Positions 25,005 to 34,665 of a stretch of DNA of 64,000 nt are shown here, in pieces. The stretch covers positions 516,160-580,159 of the forward strand of contig NZ_FQVP01000004.1 of the NCBI RefSeq assembly GCF_900129395.1, in the 5' to 3' direction. The notes under the pieces were generated by a model. It was not told the DNA's origin and searched no databases. It worked only from the letters and a program-made list of their open reading frames with translations. Position 1 is the first letter of the stretch; each line of letters starts with the position of its first letter. Source of the DNA: Pseudosulfitobacter pseudonitzschiae. Lineage in GTDB: Bacteria > Pseudomonadota > Alphaproteobacteria > Rhodobacterales > Rhodobacteraceae. The translations under genes were made by a program, and so were the position numbers.

Positions 25005-26697
25005 AGTAGTCGTCGATCCGGTCCAGCGTTTCGCCCATGTCGCCGCGCATTCGCGAAATCTCGGCGGGGTCCTGCCCTTCGAGCGCGCCTTCGAACTCCA
25101 TCAGCATGCCTTGCAGCAGATGCCGGTCGTCGCCGCTGGCCATTTCGTACAGCCGCCGGATGCGAGCCAGAAAAGCGGTGTTTTCCTCGTCTTCGCGCGG
25201 GTGCATCTTGAATGCCTGCATCTGTTTCAGGCGTTTGGCGATCTCCGCCTCGGTCAGGTTGGATACGTTGTCGCGGATCACCAGGCCCGCCTTTTTGCCA
25301 TCGGTGATTGACGTGGCTTCAACCTCGATCAGGCCCGATGGGTCATAGGTGATGCGCACGAACATCCCCTCGTGCCCGGCCTTGCCCTTGGGCACGTCCA
25401 GCAGAAACTGGCCCAGATGCACGTTGTCGCTGACCTTGGGGGCTTCGCCCTGATAGATATCGACGCGCAGCTGGGTCTGGTTGTCGTCCATCGTGCCAAA
25501 GCTGTCTTGCCGCGACGCGGGTAGCGGCGTGTTGCGTTCGATGATGGGCTGGAAAAACCCGCCGATGACGGTGCCGTTCTTCAGCTTGGTTGCGGTTTCA
25601 ATGCCGACGGAAAAGGGCGATACATCGGTCATCACCACATCGTCCAGCGCGCGGTCCTCGGCGACGAGGGCGGCCTGCACCGCAGCGCCAAGGGCTACGG
25701 CGTGATCCGGGTCGATGGTCATCTCGGGCAGCCGTTTGAACTGGCGCGCGACCATCTGGCGGATCATCGGCATACGGGTGGCACCACCGACCAGGATCAC
25801 CCGGTCCAGCGCGTCGGTGTCCAGCCCGGTGTCGTAGAAACACCGCTCGATCGGGCGGTGCAGACGTTTGATCAACGCGGCACAGGCCTGTTCAAAATCC
25901 GCGCGGGTCAGCGTCAAGGTGTGGTGCGCGCCGTCCAGTTTCAGCCGCGCTTCGAAATCATCCTTGCCGCTCAGGTGACGCTTGGCCACATCGGCTTGCA
26001 GGCGCAACTGGTGCTGGGCGTCCTTGGCCAGCTTGGCCCAGGGGGTTCCGATCTTGTCGGCCATAGCCTTGGCCAAGGCTTCCGAGAAATCCTCGCCCCC
26101 CAGAAAGGCGTCGCCGGAGGAGGCTTTGACCTCCATCACGCCGTCGAAATGCTCCAGCACGGTCACGTCAAAGGTTCCGCCGCCAAGGTCGAAGACCAGA
26201 AACTGGCTTTCGCCGTCGCGGTCCTGCAAGCCGTAGGCCAGCGCCGCCGCCGTGGGTTCGTTGACCAGCCGTACCGCGTTCAGGCCGGCCATGGCGCAGG
26301 CGGCGATGGTGGCCTGACGCTGGCCCTGATTGAAATAGGCAGGCACGGACACGACCACATCGCGGATGGTCTGGCCCAAGGCCGCCTCGGCGTCGTCCTT
26401 GAGCTTGCGCAGCACCAGCGAGGACAGTTCTTCGGCGCGCAATTTCTTGCGGCCCAGTTGAAATGTCGTGTCTGTTCCCATGGCGCGTTTGAACGCAGCG
26501 GCGGTGTCCTTGGGGTGGGTGGTCTGGCGGTCGCGCGCGGCCTCGCCCACCAGCACCTTGTCCCCGTCCAGTGAGACCACGGAGGGTGTCAGCAGATGCC
26601 CCAGCGCATTTGTCAACAGTCGCGGCGCGCCGTCTTCGAATACGCAGATCAGGGAATTGGTGGTGCCAAGATCAATACCGATGATGGGCTGGGCCAT
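24994..26697 (-). CDS. hscC: Hsp70-family chaperone HscC
   Basis: This 567-residue protein is shorter than DnaK (about 640) and matches the HscC/Hsc62 subgroup. Nucleotide-domain motifs are present: [51 protein letters not shown] and [11 protein letters not shown]. The substrate-binding domain runs from about residue 365 ([10 protein letters not shown]) and the lid is truncated. The downstream membrane J-like gene overlaps it, forming a dedicated chaperone system. Its clients are not known from sequence. The ATG at 26697 gives the family-typical N-terminus. Confidence 0.92.
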   Translation of the reverse strand: MAQPIIGIDLGTTNSLICVFEDGAPRLLTNALGHLLTPSVVSLDGDKVLVGEAARDRQTTHPKDTAAAFKRAMGTDTTFQLGRKKLRAEELSSLVLRKLKDDAEAALGQTIRDVVVSVPAYFNQGQRQATIAACAMAGLNAVRLVNEPTAAALAYGLQDRDGESQFLVFDLGGGTFDVTVLEHFDGVMEVKASSGDAFLGGEDFSEALAKAMADKIGTPWAKLAKDAQHQLRLQADVAKRHLSGKDDFEARLKLDGAHHTLTLTRADFEQACAALIKRLHRPIERCFYDTGLDTDALDRVILVGGATRMPMIRQMVARQFKRLPEMTIDPDHAVALGAAVQAALVAEDRALDDVVMTDVSPFSVGIETATKLKNGTVIGGFFQPIIERNTPLPASRQDSFGTMDDNQTQLRVDIYQGEAPKVSDNVHLGQFLLDVPKGKAGHEGMFVRITYDPSGLIEVEATSITDGKKAGLVIRDNVSNLTEAEIAKRLKQMQAFKMHPREDEENTAFLARIRRLYEMASGDDRHLLQGMLMEFEGALEGQDPAEISRMRGDMGETLDRIDDYYVS

Positions 26698-26777
26698 GGA
26701 CTTGTTACCTTGTGGCAGGGCATGTTGCCCACGTTATTTCGTGGGCAAGGGCGGTGGTCAACCGCGAGGGGATGAAT

Positions 26778-27962
26778 ATGCAGGTAGACAGTCAGCGGTT
26801 TCTGAAGGATTTGCATCGATTGCGCCGCTTTGGCGCGCAGGGACCGGGCGTGGTGCGCCCTGCCTATTCCGAACCGGATGTGGCGGCGCGTGCATGGTTG
26901 GCGGATCAGATGCGCGATGCAGGCTTGCGGGTCGAGGTGGATGCGATGGGCAATCTGTTCGGGCTGGCGGATGGGCCGTCGATCCTGCTGGGATCGCACA
27001 GCGACAGCCAGCCGACGGGCGGATGGCTGGACGGCGCGCTGGGTGTGATCGCGGCGCTGGAGATTGCACGCGCGGCGGGTGGCGGAGTGTCCGTGGTGTC
27101 GTTTCAGGACGAAGAGGGCCGGTTCGGCGTGACCACCGGCAGTGCTGTGTGGTCGGGCAACCTCGCACAGGACAAGGCGGACGGGCTGGAGGATCACGCA
27201 GGCCAATCGCTGGCCGAGGCGCGGCGGGCCATGGCAGACATGGTCACCGGCCCCGTCGATCCGGCGCAGTTCACCGGCTATATCGAAATGCATATCGAGC
27301 AAGGGCCGTATCTGGAGGCCAACAACGAACAGATCGGTGTGGTCGAACATATTGTGGGGATACGCGATATGGTCATCACGATGGTCGGCCAGCAGAACCA
27401 TGCGGGCACCATGCCCATGCACCTGCGTCAGGATGCGTTCCAGGCGCTGAGTGCGTTCAACACGGCGCTGAACGACCGGCTGCGCAATGTGGTGACGCCC
27501 AGCACCGTGTGGACCATAGGCCATGTGTCGCTGTCACCCAATGCGTCGTCGATTGTGCCCGGACAGGTGCGGTTTTCGATGCAGTGGCGCGACGGCGAAG
27601 GCGACAGGCTGGTGCGGATGGAAAAGATCATTCGCGACCTGGCCGAGGAGATCGCGGCAGAGCGGAACATGACGCTGTCGTTCGGGCCGATGCTGGGGCT
27701 GGAGCCGGTGCAGATGGACGCGCGCCTGCGTGGCGCGCTGGAGGGGGCCGCCGAAGTGGAGGCGCCGGGCAAGTGGCGCGTCATGCCCTCGGGGGCGCTG
27801 CATGATGCGACCAACCTGTCACGGCTGATGCCGGTGGCGATGCTGTTCGTGCCGTCAATTGGCGGGATCAGCCATGCCTTCGAGGAAGACACGGCCGAGG
27901 AGGATCTGGTGGCGGGTCTGCGCGTGATGGCGCGGGCGGTGGATCAGCTGCGGGTGGGTTAA
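26778..27962 (+). CDS. M20-family amidohydrolase (N-carbamoyl-amino acid hydrolase/allantoate amidohydrolase type)
   Basis: This protein of about 394 residues is a Zn-dependent amidase of the M20 hydantoinase/carbamoylase family. Metal-binding motifs are [21 protein letters not shown] (His and bridging Asp), DEEGRFG (catalytic and ligand Glu) and HIEQGP, with a C-terminal His near [10 protein letters not shown]. Hydrolysis of N-carbamoyl amino acids or allantoate is expected; the presence of uraH some 20 kb away is compatible with the latter but is not proof. I chose the ATG at 26778, 6 bases after GAGGGG, rather than the ATG at 26772, which abuts it. Confidence 0.9.
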   Translation: MQVDSQRFLKDLHRLRRFGAQGPGVVRPAYSEPDVAARAWLADQMRDAGLRVEVDAMGNLFGLADGPSILLGSHSDSQPTGGWLDGALGVIAALEIARAAGGGVSVVSFQDEEGRFGVTTGSAVWSGNLAQDKADGLEDHAGQSLAEARRAMADMVTGPVDPAQFTGYIEMHIEQGPYLEANNEQIGVVEHIVGIRDMVITMVGQQNHAGTMPMHLRQDAFQALSAFNTALNDRLRNVVTPSTVWTIGHVSLSPNASSIVPGQVRFSMQWRDGEGDRLVRMEKIIRDLAEEIAAERNMTLSFGPMLGLEPVQMDARLRGALEGAAEVEAPGKWRVMPSGALHDATNLSRLMPVAMLFVPSIGGISHAFEEDTAEEDLVAGLRVMARAVDQLRVG

Positions 27963-28022
27963 GGGGCGCTGCCCCTCGGCCTGCGGCCTCACCCCGGAGT
28001 TTGTTTCGCAAGATGAAGGGGG
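27963..28022. repeat. dispersed hairpin repeat, copy B, reaching into the WGR gene
   Basis: The unit GGGGCGCTGCCCC, CGGCCTGCGGCC, CCCCGGAGTTTG, then CGCAAGATGAAGGGGG resembles copies A and C. It lies between the convergent amidase and WGR genes. Unlike the other copies it overlaps coding sequence: the last ten or so codons of the WGR gene (PLHLAKQTPG) are read from it on the minus strand. Confidence 0.72.
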
Positions 28023-28249
28023 ACGGTGTCGCGTATGTATCCGCGTTGCAGGGCGCGCTGGCGGTAGGTATCGGCCACCTGAGAGGCCGCGCGCAGGTCG
28101 GTGTGGCACGAGGTGATCGTGCGCGGCGTGCCGCCAACCGCGCCCCATTCGCGGGTCACGGACGCCTCTTCGAACAGGTTGCGCGAAATCTCGACGCGGT
28201 AGAACAGCGGGCGGGCCTTGCCGGTGCGGTAAAGAAGGGCTTGCAGCAT
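27989..28249 (-). CDS. small WGR-domain protein
   Basis: This 86-residue protein is essentially one WGR domain: LFYRVEISRNLFEEASVTREWG, then VGG, a conserved H-DL pair, and TYRQRALQRGYI at the end. WGR domains bind DNA or nucleic acid in PARPs and MolR-type proteins; the role of stand-alone forms is unknown. The gene starts 2 bases after the stop of the response regulator gene and belongs to that operon. Its last residues are encoded by a dispersed repeat, so the original C-terminus may have been altered. Confidence 0.82.
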   Translation of the reverse strand: MLQALLYRTGKARPLFYRVEISRNLFEEASVTREWGAVGGTPRTITSCHTDLRAASQVADTYRQRALQRGYIRDTVPLHLAKQTPG

Positions 28250-28251
28250 CG

Positions 28252-28962
28252 TCAGCTCCAGTGAACGTCACCGAGAAAGATATAACCTGCGCCGTAGATT
28301 GTCTTGATCAATTGTGGATTTTTCGGATCTTCGCGCAGTTTTGTGCGCAGCCGCGAGATGCGCACGTCCATGGCCCGGTCAAAGCTTTCCCCGGCAGCGC
28401 CGCCCAGGGATTCCTGCATTTGCGCCCGCGAGATCAGGCGGCGGGGGCTGGACAGGAACAGGCGCAGCACTTCGCCTTCGGCGTGCGAGAACGTGGTTTC
28501 CCCGCCCGTATCGTCGACCAGCGTGTAGCGGTCGAACAGCGCGGTCCAGCCCTGAAAGCGCGCGGTGTTGCCGCTGTGGGTGGGCTGATGGTTCGACCGC
28601 AGGCGGGCGCGCACGCGGGCGACGACCTCGGCGGGATCGAAGGGTTTGATGATGTAATCGTCGGCCCCCAGTTCCAGCCCAGTGACCTTGTCCTGCACCT
28701 GTGCGCGGCCCGAGATGATGATGACCGTCGCCCCCTGTTCCAACGCCAGGCGGTGCACGATGGTCAGCCCGTCGGTGTCGGGCAGGCCCAGATCGACAAG
28801 GCACACGTCGGGCTGATGGGTTTTCAGCGCCGCCTCGAAAGCCGAGGCGCGCGCAAAGCTGAGGGTGCGAAAGCCCGCCTCTTCCAGAGCGTCAGCCAGC
28901 ATGGTGCGGATGGCGGGTTCGTCGTCCAGAATGGTGACAAGGGGGCTGTCGGATTTGGTCAT
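28252..28962 (-). CDS. OmpR-family response regulator
   Basis: This 236-residue regulator has a complete receiver: acidic pair in ILDDEPAIR, phospho-acceptor Asp in VCLVDLGLPDTDG, Ser/Thr in VIIISGRAQ and Lys in DDYIIKPFDP. A winged-helix DNA-binding domain follows (LRLFLSSPRRLISRAQM, DRAMDVRISRLRTKL, IKTIYGAGYIFLG). Its ATG overlaps the stop of the hybrid kinase gene by 4 bases and a WGR gene follows after 2 bases, so all three are co-transcribed. It may receive phosphate from the kinase's own His-Asp relay or compete with it. Confidence 0.94.
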   Translation of the reverse strand: MTKSDSPLVTILDDEPAIRTMLADALEEAGFRTLSFARASAFEAALKTHQPDVCLVDLGLPDTDGLTIVHRLALEQGATVIIISGRAQVQDKVTGLELGADDYIIKPFDPAEVVARVRARLRSNHQPTHSGNTARFQGWTALFDRYTLVDDTGGETTFSHAEGEVLRLFLSSPRRLISRAQMQESLGGAAGESFDRAMDVRISRLRTKLREDPKNPQLIKTIYGAGYIFLGDVHWS

Positions 28963-30860
28963 TGGGCGGCCTGCGGCATTAAAAGCGCGGCAAGATCGTC
29001 CGCAGAAAAGGGTTTTTGCAACACGGGTGCGCGGGTCAGGGCGGCGCGGTGCATCGGGTCGGACACGGGCAACGAGGTCATCAGGATGATCGGTGTGCCT
29101 GCGTCTTTCAGCCGGTCCGCCAGTTCTATCCCCGAGGCAGCGCCCAGCCGGATATCGCTGAGGATCAGGCCGATGTCGGGCAGGTCGGCGGTCAGCGCGG
29201 TGGCTTCATCGACACTTGCGGCCTCGACGACGGAATGCCCCAGCCCCATGAGCATGTCCCGATAGAGCGCACGAAGGTCGTCGCGGTCCTCGACCAGCAG
29301 GACCATGCCGCCCGTGACCGGCGCAGGGCGGTTCAGCGGCAGGCGCAGGCGCACTTCGGCACCGGTGAGGGTGTTTCTCAGGCCAAGGTGCCCGCCTGCG
29401 GTCTTGGTCATGTCATAGACCATCGGCAGCCCCAGCCCCGAGCCTTCGCCGCCCTTGGTGGTAAAGAACGGATCGCACGCCTTGTGCAGCGCCTCGTCCG
29501 AGAAGCCGGGTCCGGTGTCGGTGACGGTGAATTCCACCCAAGTCTCGCCAATCGCGGCGGCGGTCAGGGTGATCGTACCCTTGGCGCCACAGGCGTCGCG
29601 GGCGTTCAGGATCAGGTTCAGCAGACTGTCCTGTACGATGCCGGTGTCCAGCAACAGCGGTCCCGGCGGCAGGGTGCAATCGACACGCAGGGTTTGTCCC
29701 GCAGGCAATGTGGGCGAGGCCAATGTGGCCACGTCTGCGAGCAAACCCGCGACTTCGACGGGGCCGGGACGCAGCACGCGGGCGGCGGTGGCGTTGGCGA
29801 TACCGTCCAGCAGGTGCCCGCCCCGACGGGCGGCGGCGCGGGTGCCTTCGATCAGGGGGGCGGCGCCCTCGGGCAGGTCCTCCATCCGTTCAAGCTTGCT
29901 TTGCAGGCCCAGGATAATTGTCAGCAGGTTCGAGAAATCATGTGCCAGGCCGGATGTCATCTGTGCCGCAAGCGCCCGCTTGCGGTTTTGTTGCAGGGCA
30001 ACGCGGGCCTGGGTTTCTTCGGTCACGTCCATCGACAGGATATAGGCCCCCTGCGCTGTGTCGGGGGTAAAGGCCGCGCGGATGCGGCGGGCGCTGGGGC
30101 CGTCGGTGAATTCGAACACGGACGGGCGGCCTTCGTATGCGGCCTGTAGATGCGGCGCGATCAGTTCGTAATTGGTAGGTCCCAGCGCATCAGAGATATG
30201 CAGGCCCATCAGGTCACTGGGCCGGTCGGGCAGGATGCTGGACAGGCGGCGGTTGGTATAGGTGTAGTGCCCGGTTTCATCGACGTGGGCGATATGAGCG
30301 GGCATCATTTCGGTTACCAGACGGGTGCGCGCTTCCATCTCGGTGAGCTCTCGTTTGGCCTCTTCCAGCGCGGCGACCGTGGCCGAAAGCTGGCGGTTGG
30401 TTGCGGCCAGTTCTTCCGAGCGGGACAGGACCATATCTGACAGCGCGTCGGACCGTGCGCGCAGCATGTGTTCCTGATCCTTGGTGCGGGTGATGTCGGT
30501 ATAGACGGTGACCCACCCTCCCTGCGGCAGCGGTGCCCCCTCGACCGAGATCGTGCGCCCGTTGGCGCGGGTCCGTTCCATGTAATGCGGCTCGAAGGCG
30601 CGGGCGGTGCTGACCCGCTCGGCGACAAACGCTTCGATGTCGTCGATGGGGCCGTATTCGCCCTGTGTGGCGATGTGGCGGATGGTGTCCTCGAAGGTGG
30701 CACCGGGTTGCACCAGCGCGTCGGGCAGCCGGAACATCTGTTGAAAGGCCACGTTGCAGACCGACAGGCGCAAGTCGCTGTCATAGATCGACAGCGCCTG
30801 GGCGATCAGGTTCAGCCCGGCGGTTGTCAGCGCCCTGTTCTGGTCGTCGTTGCGTGGCAC
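28959..30860 (-). CDS. PAS hybrid histidine kinase
   Basis: This protein of about 633 residues has no membrane segment, so it is probably a cytoplasmic sensor. Domains in order: PAS (about 10-130), a coiled-coil linker (about 130-190, LATNRQL/EEAKRELTEME), a second PAS (about 195-310), a dimerisation helix with the phospho-His in GLAHDFSNLLT, an ATPase domain (LILNARDACG, DTGPGFS, GSGLGLPMV) and a C-terminal receiver with Asp in LILSDIRLG. The open frame runs far upstream over other genes; I start at GTG 30860 because GGAGGA lies 7 bases before it. It forms an operon with the regulator and WGR genes. Confidence 0.92.
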   Translation of the reverse strand: MPRNDDQNRALTTAGLNLIAQALSIYDSDLRLSVCNVAFQQMFRLPDALVQPGATFEDTIRHIATQGEYGPIDDIEAFVAERVSTARAFEPHYMERTRANGRTISVEGAPLPQGGWVTVYTDITRTKDQEHMLRARSDALSDMVLSRSEELAATNRQLSATVAALEEAKRELTEMEARTRLVTEMMPAHIAHVDETGHYTYTNRRLSSILPDRPSDLMGLHISDALGPTNYELIAPHLQAAYEGRPSVFEFTDGPSARRIRAAFTPDTAQGAYILSMDVTEETQARVALQQNRKRALAAQMTSGLAHDFSNLLTIILGLQSKLERMEDLPEGAAPLIEGTRAAARRGGHLLDGIANATAARVLRPGPVEVAGLLADVATLASPTLPAGQTLRVDCTLPPGPLLLDTGIVQDSLLNLILNARDACGAKGTITLTAAAIGETWVEFTVTDTGPGFSDEALHKACDPFFTTKGGEGSGLGLPMVYDMTKTAGGHLGLRNTLTGAEVRLRLPLNRPAPVTGGMVLLVEDRDDLRALYRDMLMGLGHSVVEAASVDEATALTADLPDIGLILSDIRLGAASGIELADRLKDAGTPIILMTSLPVSDPMHRAALTRAPVLQKPFSADDLAALLMPQAAQ

Positions 30861-30953
30861 GTGGCGATCCTCCGCCGATGGGGGTAGCATCGCGGACCGC
30901 AATCGCAAAGGGGTGGTTTGCGCGGGCCTGCGAAGATGGGTACAGATTGCGCC

Positions 30954-31604
30954 ATGAGAACCCTTGCCGCAATCGCCTTGATCTGCTCCGGCTCTGCCGC
31001 GCAGGCGCATCCGCATATCTTCATTGATGCGGGCCTGACTGCGATCGTGGACGAGACCGGCAGGTTGCAGGCGATCAAGGTCACTTGGGCCTATGATGCG
31101 TTCTACTCCTTGCTGGTCACAGAGGACGCTGGACTGGATTCCGATGGCAATGCCGTCCTGACCAAAGACGAAGAGGCGCAGTTGCGCGGCTTTGATATGC
31201 AGTGGATCGAAGGGTACAACGGCGATTTGGTCGCACGGCTGGACGGACAGCCGCTGGAGTTGTCCGGCCCACGTGATGCCACGCTGGTCATGCGCGAGGG
31301 GCGGCTGGTCACCACGCATGTGCGCGACGTGGTGGGGGCGCCGGAGTTGATCGGGCACAGCTTGTCGATGAAACCCTATGACCCGACCTATTACACCTCT
31401 TACGACGTCACCCTGAATGTGAATGTCCAGGGGCTCGACGGCTGTACCATCGCGCGCAACCTGCCTGATCTGGATGCGGGGATGAAAGAGTTGCAGGGGG
31501 CGCTGTCCAAGCTGGGGCGTGATCAGGATGCAATCGAGGAAGGATTTCCCGAAGTGGGCGAAGCCTTTGCCACCGAGGTTGAAATCACGTGCGCGCCCCG
31601 CTGA
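30954..31604 (+). CDS. DUF1007 family periplasmic protein, nickel/cobalt-transport associated
   Basis: This 216-residue protein has a cleavable signal (MRTLAAIALICSGSAAQA) and a mature N-terminus starting HPHIFIDA, a potential His metal site (HPH) typical of DUF1007. The neighbouring NicO-type transporter overlaps it by 16 bases, and such pairs are common. It may hand Ni2+ or Co2+ to, or receive it from, the transporter. I chose the ATG at 30954 because it gives a clean signal peptide. The divergent kinase operon starts about 90 bases away. Confidence 0.87.
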   Translation: MRTLAAIALICSGSAAQAHPHIFIDAGLTAIVDETGRLQAIKVTWAYDAFYSLLVTEDAGLDSDGNAVLTKDEEAQLRGFDMQWIEGYNGDLVARLDGQPLELSGPRDATLVMREGRLVTTHVRDVVGAPELIGHSLSMKPYDPTYYTSYDVTLNVNVQGLDGCTIARNLPDLDAGMKELQGALSKLGRDQDAIEEGFPEVGEAFATEVEITCAPR

Positions 31605-32494
31605 TCGTCCTGCTGGTGCCGCTGGCCGCTTTGGGCTGGTGGCTGTGGCCTGGTGGCGGGCTGGGGCAGATCGGTCAGATGGCGGCGGGCTACCAGCGGT
31701 CCTTTCAGAACGAGATGGCCTTGACCCTGCGCGCCACCAGGGCGGGCAACGCGGGCGCGTTCTGGACGCTGCTGGGTGTGTGTTTCGCCTACGGTTTCTT
31801 TCATGCGGTGGGTCCGGGGCACGGCAAGGTGCTGATCGGCGGCTATGGGCTGGCGCGTCGCGTGACGGTCTGGCGGCTGGGGACGATTGCGCTGCTGTCG
31901 TCTCTGGGGCAGGCGGTGACGGCGATCGTGCTGGTGCAAGGCGGGCTGTGGCTGTTTGCGCTGACACGCGACCAGATGGTGGGCGCGGCCGAGGACATCA
32001 TGGCCCCCGTCAGCTACGGTGCGATTGTTTTGATCGGACTGTGGTTGCTGGGGCGTGGTGCGCGGCGAATGTTGCGGCGTCCTGTGGGGCATGGGCACGA
32101 TCATGCGCATATCCATGGCGATGAAGCCTGCGCCCACTGCGGGCACCGCCACGCCCCCAGCGTCGAAGAGGTCGCAGGTCTGACATCGCTGCGCGAGGCG
32201 CTGTTGTTGATTGCAGGCGTGGCGATCCGACCCTGCACGGGGGCGTTGTTCGTGCTGGTGATCACGCATGGTATGGGCATTGCCGGGGCGGGTATCGCCG
32301 GTGTCTTTGCGATGGCGGTTGGCACGGCAGTCGTCACCGTCGCCGTCGGCACAGGTGCCATTGGCCTGCGCAGTGGCCTGCTGGGCAGCGTGGCAGGTGG
32401 GCCATGGGCCTCGCGCCTCTTGCCGCTGGTCGAGATTTCCGCCGGTGCACTCGTGGTCGCAGGCGCGGGCGGATTGCTTTTGCGGGCACTCTGA
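31589..32494 (+). CDS. NicO/RcnA-family nickel-cobalt transporter
   Basis: This 301-residue membrane protein has six or seven helices, the family signature FFHAVGPGHGKVLIGGY in the first core helices, and GVAIRPCTGALFVLV in the second half. A cytoplasmic His-rich loop (GHGHDHAHIHGDEACAHCGHRH, about residues 168-190, with two Cys) is suited to metal binding. It starts at GTG 31589 inside the DUF1007 gene. Efflux (RcnA-like) and uptake (NicO-like) cannot be separated by sequence; no B12 or hydrogenase/urease genes are nearby to help. Confidence 0.9.
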   Translation: MRAPLIVLLVPLAALGWWLWPGGGLGQIGQMAAGYQRSFQNEMALTLRATRAGNAGAFWTLLGVCFAYGFFHAVGPGHGKVLIGGYGLARRVTVWRLGTIALLSSLGQAVTAIVLVQGGLWLFALTRDQMVGAAEDIMAPVSYGAIVLIGLWLLGRGARRMLRRPVGHGHDHAHIHGDEACAHCGHRHAPSVEEVAGLTSLREALLLIAGVAIRPCTGALFVLVITHGMGIAGAGIAGVFAMAVGTAVVTVAVGTGAIGLRSGLLGSVAGGPWASRLLPLVEISAGALVVAGAGGLLLRAL

Positions 32495-32518
32495 CGCGCA
32501 TTCCACCCAGCGTGTAAC

Positions 32519-32532
32519 AATTCGTTAGAATT
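32519..32532. promoter_or_regulatory. AATTC/GAATT inverted repeat upstream of the acyl-CoA synthetase operon
   Basis: AATTC-GTTA-GAATT forms a short perfect dyad 122 bases before the TTG start of the first ligase gene, in the only intergenic gap (160 bases) before the operon. It could be an operator, but five-base arms are weak evidence and no regulator gene adjoins. Confidence 0.25.
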
Positions 32533-32654
32533 GAGCAAACATCCCGAAAAAGTTGACCGCGAGTGTGCAGACAGCATGATTTGCGGGGAGGATTCGCACG
32601 TCATGCGAAAAAGGCCTGTCGCGACAACGTCGGCGGGTTCGGGAGGAGAACACA

Positions 32655-34625
32655 TTGACCAAGACGCTGGAAGGCGCCGAAGGACTGCGGTCCGTACCGG
32701 CGTTGCTGCATCGCAATGCGACCCAGTTCGCAGATGCCCCCGCCTATCGTGAAAAAGAGTTTGGTATCTGGCAAAGCTGGACCTGGTCGCAGGCGCTTGA
32801 GGAAATCGAGGCGCTGGCCCTGGGGATGATTGACCTGGGCGTGGCCGAGGGCGATTTCGTCGCCGTGATCGGACGCAACCGGCCCCGGCTGTACTGGGCG
32901 ATGATGTCGGCGCAGATGTGCGGTGCGATTCCGGTGCCCTTGTACAACGACGCGGCGGCCGAAGAGATGGCCTATACGCTCGGGCACTGCGGCGCGAAAT
33001 ACGTGGTCGCGGGCGATCAGGAACAAGTCGACAAGGTCATGGAAATCCAGGACCAGCTGCCGCAATTCGAAGAGATGATCTATCTCGACCCGCGTGGCTT
33101 GCGGAAATACGACCATGAAAAGCTGCGGTCGTATGAGCAGGTCCAGCACAACGGCCGCGCCAAGCGCGAGACGTTGATGGCCGAGATGAAGGCCCGCATT
33201 GCCAAGCTGGATTACGACAGCACCGCCGTGATGCTGTACACCTCCGGCACCACCGGCAACCCCAAGGGCGTGGTGCTGAGCAATCGCAACGTCATCGAAA
33301 CCTCGCGCACCAGTTCCGAGTTCGACGGGCTGCGCCAGACGGACGATATCCTTGCCTATCTGCCGATGGCATGGGTCGGCGATTTCATCTTTTCCGTCGG
33401 ACAGGCGCTTTGGACGGGCTATTGCACCAATTGCCCCGAAAGCCCCGATACAATGATGACCGACCTGCGCGAGATCGGGCCGACCTATTACTTTGCCCCG
33501 CCGCGCGTGTTTGAAAACCAACTGACCAACGTGATGATCCGCATGGAGGACGCGAGCCGCCTGAAAAAGCGGATGTTCGATCATTTCATGGCGCATGCGC
33601 GCAAGGTCGGGCCGGACTTGCTGGATGGCAAACCCGTGGGCCTGATGGACCGGCTGAAATACAAGTTGGGTGATCTTCTGGTTTACGGGCCGCTGAAGAA
33701 CACGCTGGGCTTTACCCGCGTGCGCGTCGGCTACACGGCAGGCGAGGCGATCGGGCCGGAAATCTTTGATTTCTACCGCTCGCTGGGGATCAACCTGAAA
33801 CAGCTTTACGGCCAGACCGAGGCCACGGTTTACATCACCGCACAGCCTGACGGACAGGTGCGCAGTGACACGGTGGGTGTGGTCTGTCCCGGGGTCGAGC
33901 TGAAGATCAACGACACCGGCGAGGTCTATTACCGCTCGCCCGGTGTGTTCGTCGAATATTACAAGAACCCCGAAAGCACCGCCGACACCAAGGACGCCGA
34001 AGGGTGGGTGGCCACGGGCGACGCGGGCTTTATCGAGCCTGATACAGGCCATTTGCGCATCATCGACCGCGCCAAGGATGTGGGCAAGATGGCGGACGGG
34101 TCGCTGTTCGCGCCGAAATACGTCGAGAACAAGCTGAAGTTCTATCCCAACATTCTGGAAGCGGTCGTGTTCGGCAACGGGCGTGATGAATGCACGGCGT
34201 TCATCAACATCGACCTGACGGCGGTCAGCAACTGGGCCGAGCGCAACAACATCGCCTATGCGTCCTATCAGGAGCTTGCCGGGCACCCGCAGGTGCTGGC
34301 GACGATCCAGAGCCACGTGGAAGCGGTCAACCGTTCGGTCGCCGAGGACGAGATGCTGTCGGGCTGTCAGGTCCACCGCTTTGTCGTATTGCACAAGGAA
34401 CTGGACGCCGACGACGGCGAACTGACCCGCACCCGCAAGGTACGCCGCAAGAAGATCGAGGAGAAGTTCCACGACATCATCACGGCGCTGTACGACGGGT
34501 CCGACCAGATCAGCACGGTGACCGAAGTGACCTATGAGGATGGCCGCAAGGGCGCGATCAAGGCGACGCTGGAGATCCGTCACGCGATGGTCCAGCCCGT
34601 CGCAACGCGGATGGCTGCGGAATGA
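32655..34625 (+). CDS. long-chain acyl-CoA synthetase (AMP-forming ligase)
   Basis: This 656-residue enzyme of the ANL superfamily should activate an organic acid to its CoA thioester through an acyl-AMP. Visible motifs are the AMP loop YTSGTTGNPKG (about residue 195), YGQTEATVYITA, GWVATGDAG and the hinge IIDRAKDVGKMADG, where fatty-acyl synthetases have K-x-GE-like sequences. The start is TTG at 32655, with GGAGGAG 7 bases upstream. It is first in an operon with a branched-chain-type ABC importer and ends with a PaaK-like enzyme. Length and motifs are of the FadD15 type; the acid is unknown. Confidence 0.9.
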   Translation: MTKTLEGAEGLRSVPALLHRNATQFADAPAYREKEFGIWQSWTWSQALEEIEALALGMIDLGVAEGDFVAVIGRNRPRLYWAMMSAQMCGAIPVPLYNDAAAEEMAYTLGHCGAKYVVAGDQEQVDKVMEIQDQLPQFEEMIYLDPRGLRKYDHEKLRSYEQVQHNGRAKRETLMAEMKARIAKLDYDSTAVMLYTSGTTGNPKGVVLSNRNVIETSRTSSEFDGLRQTDDILAYLPMAWVGDFIFSVGQALWTGYCTNCPESPDTMMTDLREIGPTYYFAPPRVFENQLTNVMIRMEDASRLKKRMFDHFMAHARKVGPDLLDGKPVGLMDRLKYKLGDLLVYGPLKNTLGFTRVRVGYTAGEAIGPEIFDFYRSLGINLKQLYGQTEATVYITAQPDGQVRSDTVGVVCPGVELKINDTGEVYYRSPGVFVEYYKNPESTADTKDAEGWVATGDAGFIEPDTGHLRIIDRAKDVGKMADGSLFAPKYVENKLKFYPNILEAVVFGNGRDECTAFINIDLTAVSNWAERNNIAYASYQELAGHPQVLATIQSHVEAVNRSVAEDEMLSGCQVHRFVVLHKELDADDGELTRTRKVRRKKIEEKFHDIITALYDGSDQISTVTEVTYEDGRKGAIKATLEIRHAMVQPVATRMAAE

Positions 34626-34665
34626 TGGGGTTTGCATCTGTGTGCTCCGAGGCCGTTGCAAGTCG

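Noticed and set aside
30861..31967. Minus-strand extension of the hybrid kinase frame to 1002 residues
   Set aside because: The extra N-terminal part is Arg/Pro/Gln-rich low-complexity sequence antisense to the DUF1007 and NicO genes; GTG 30860 has a strong ribosome site.
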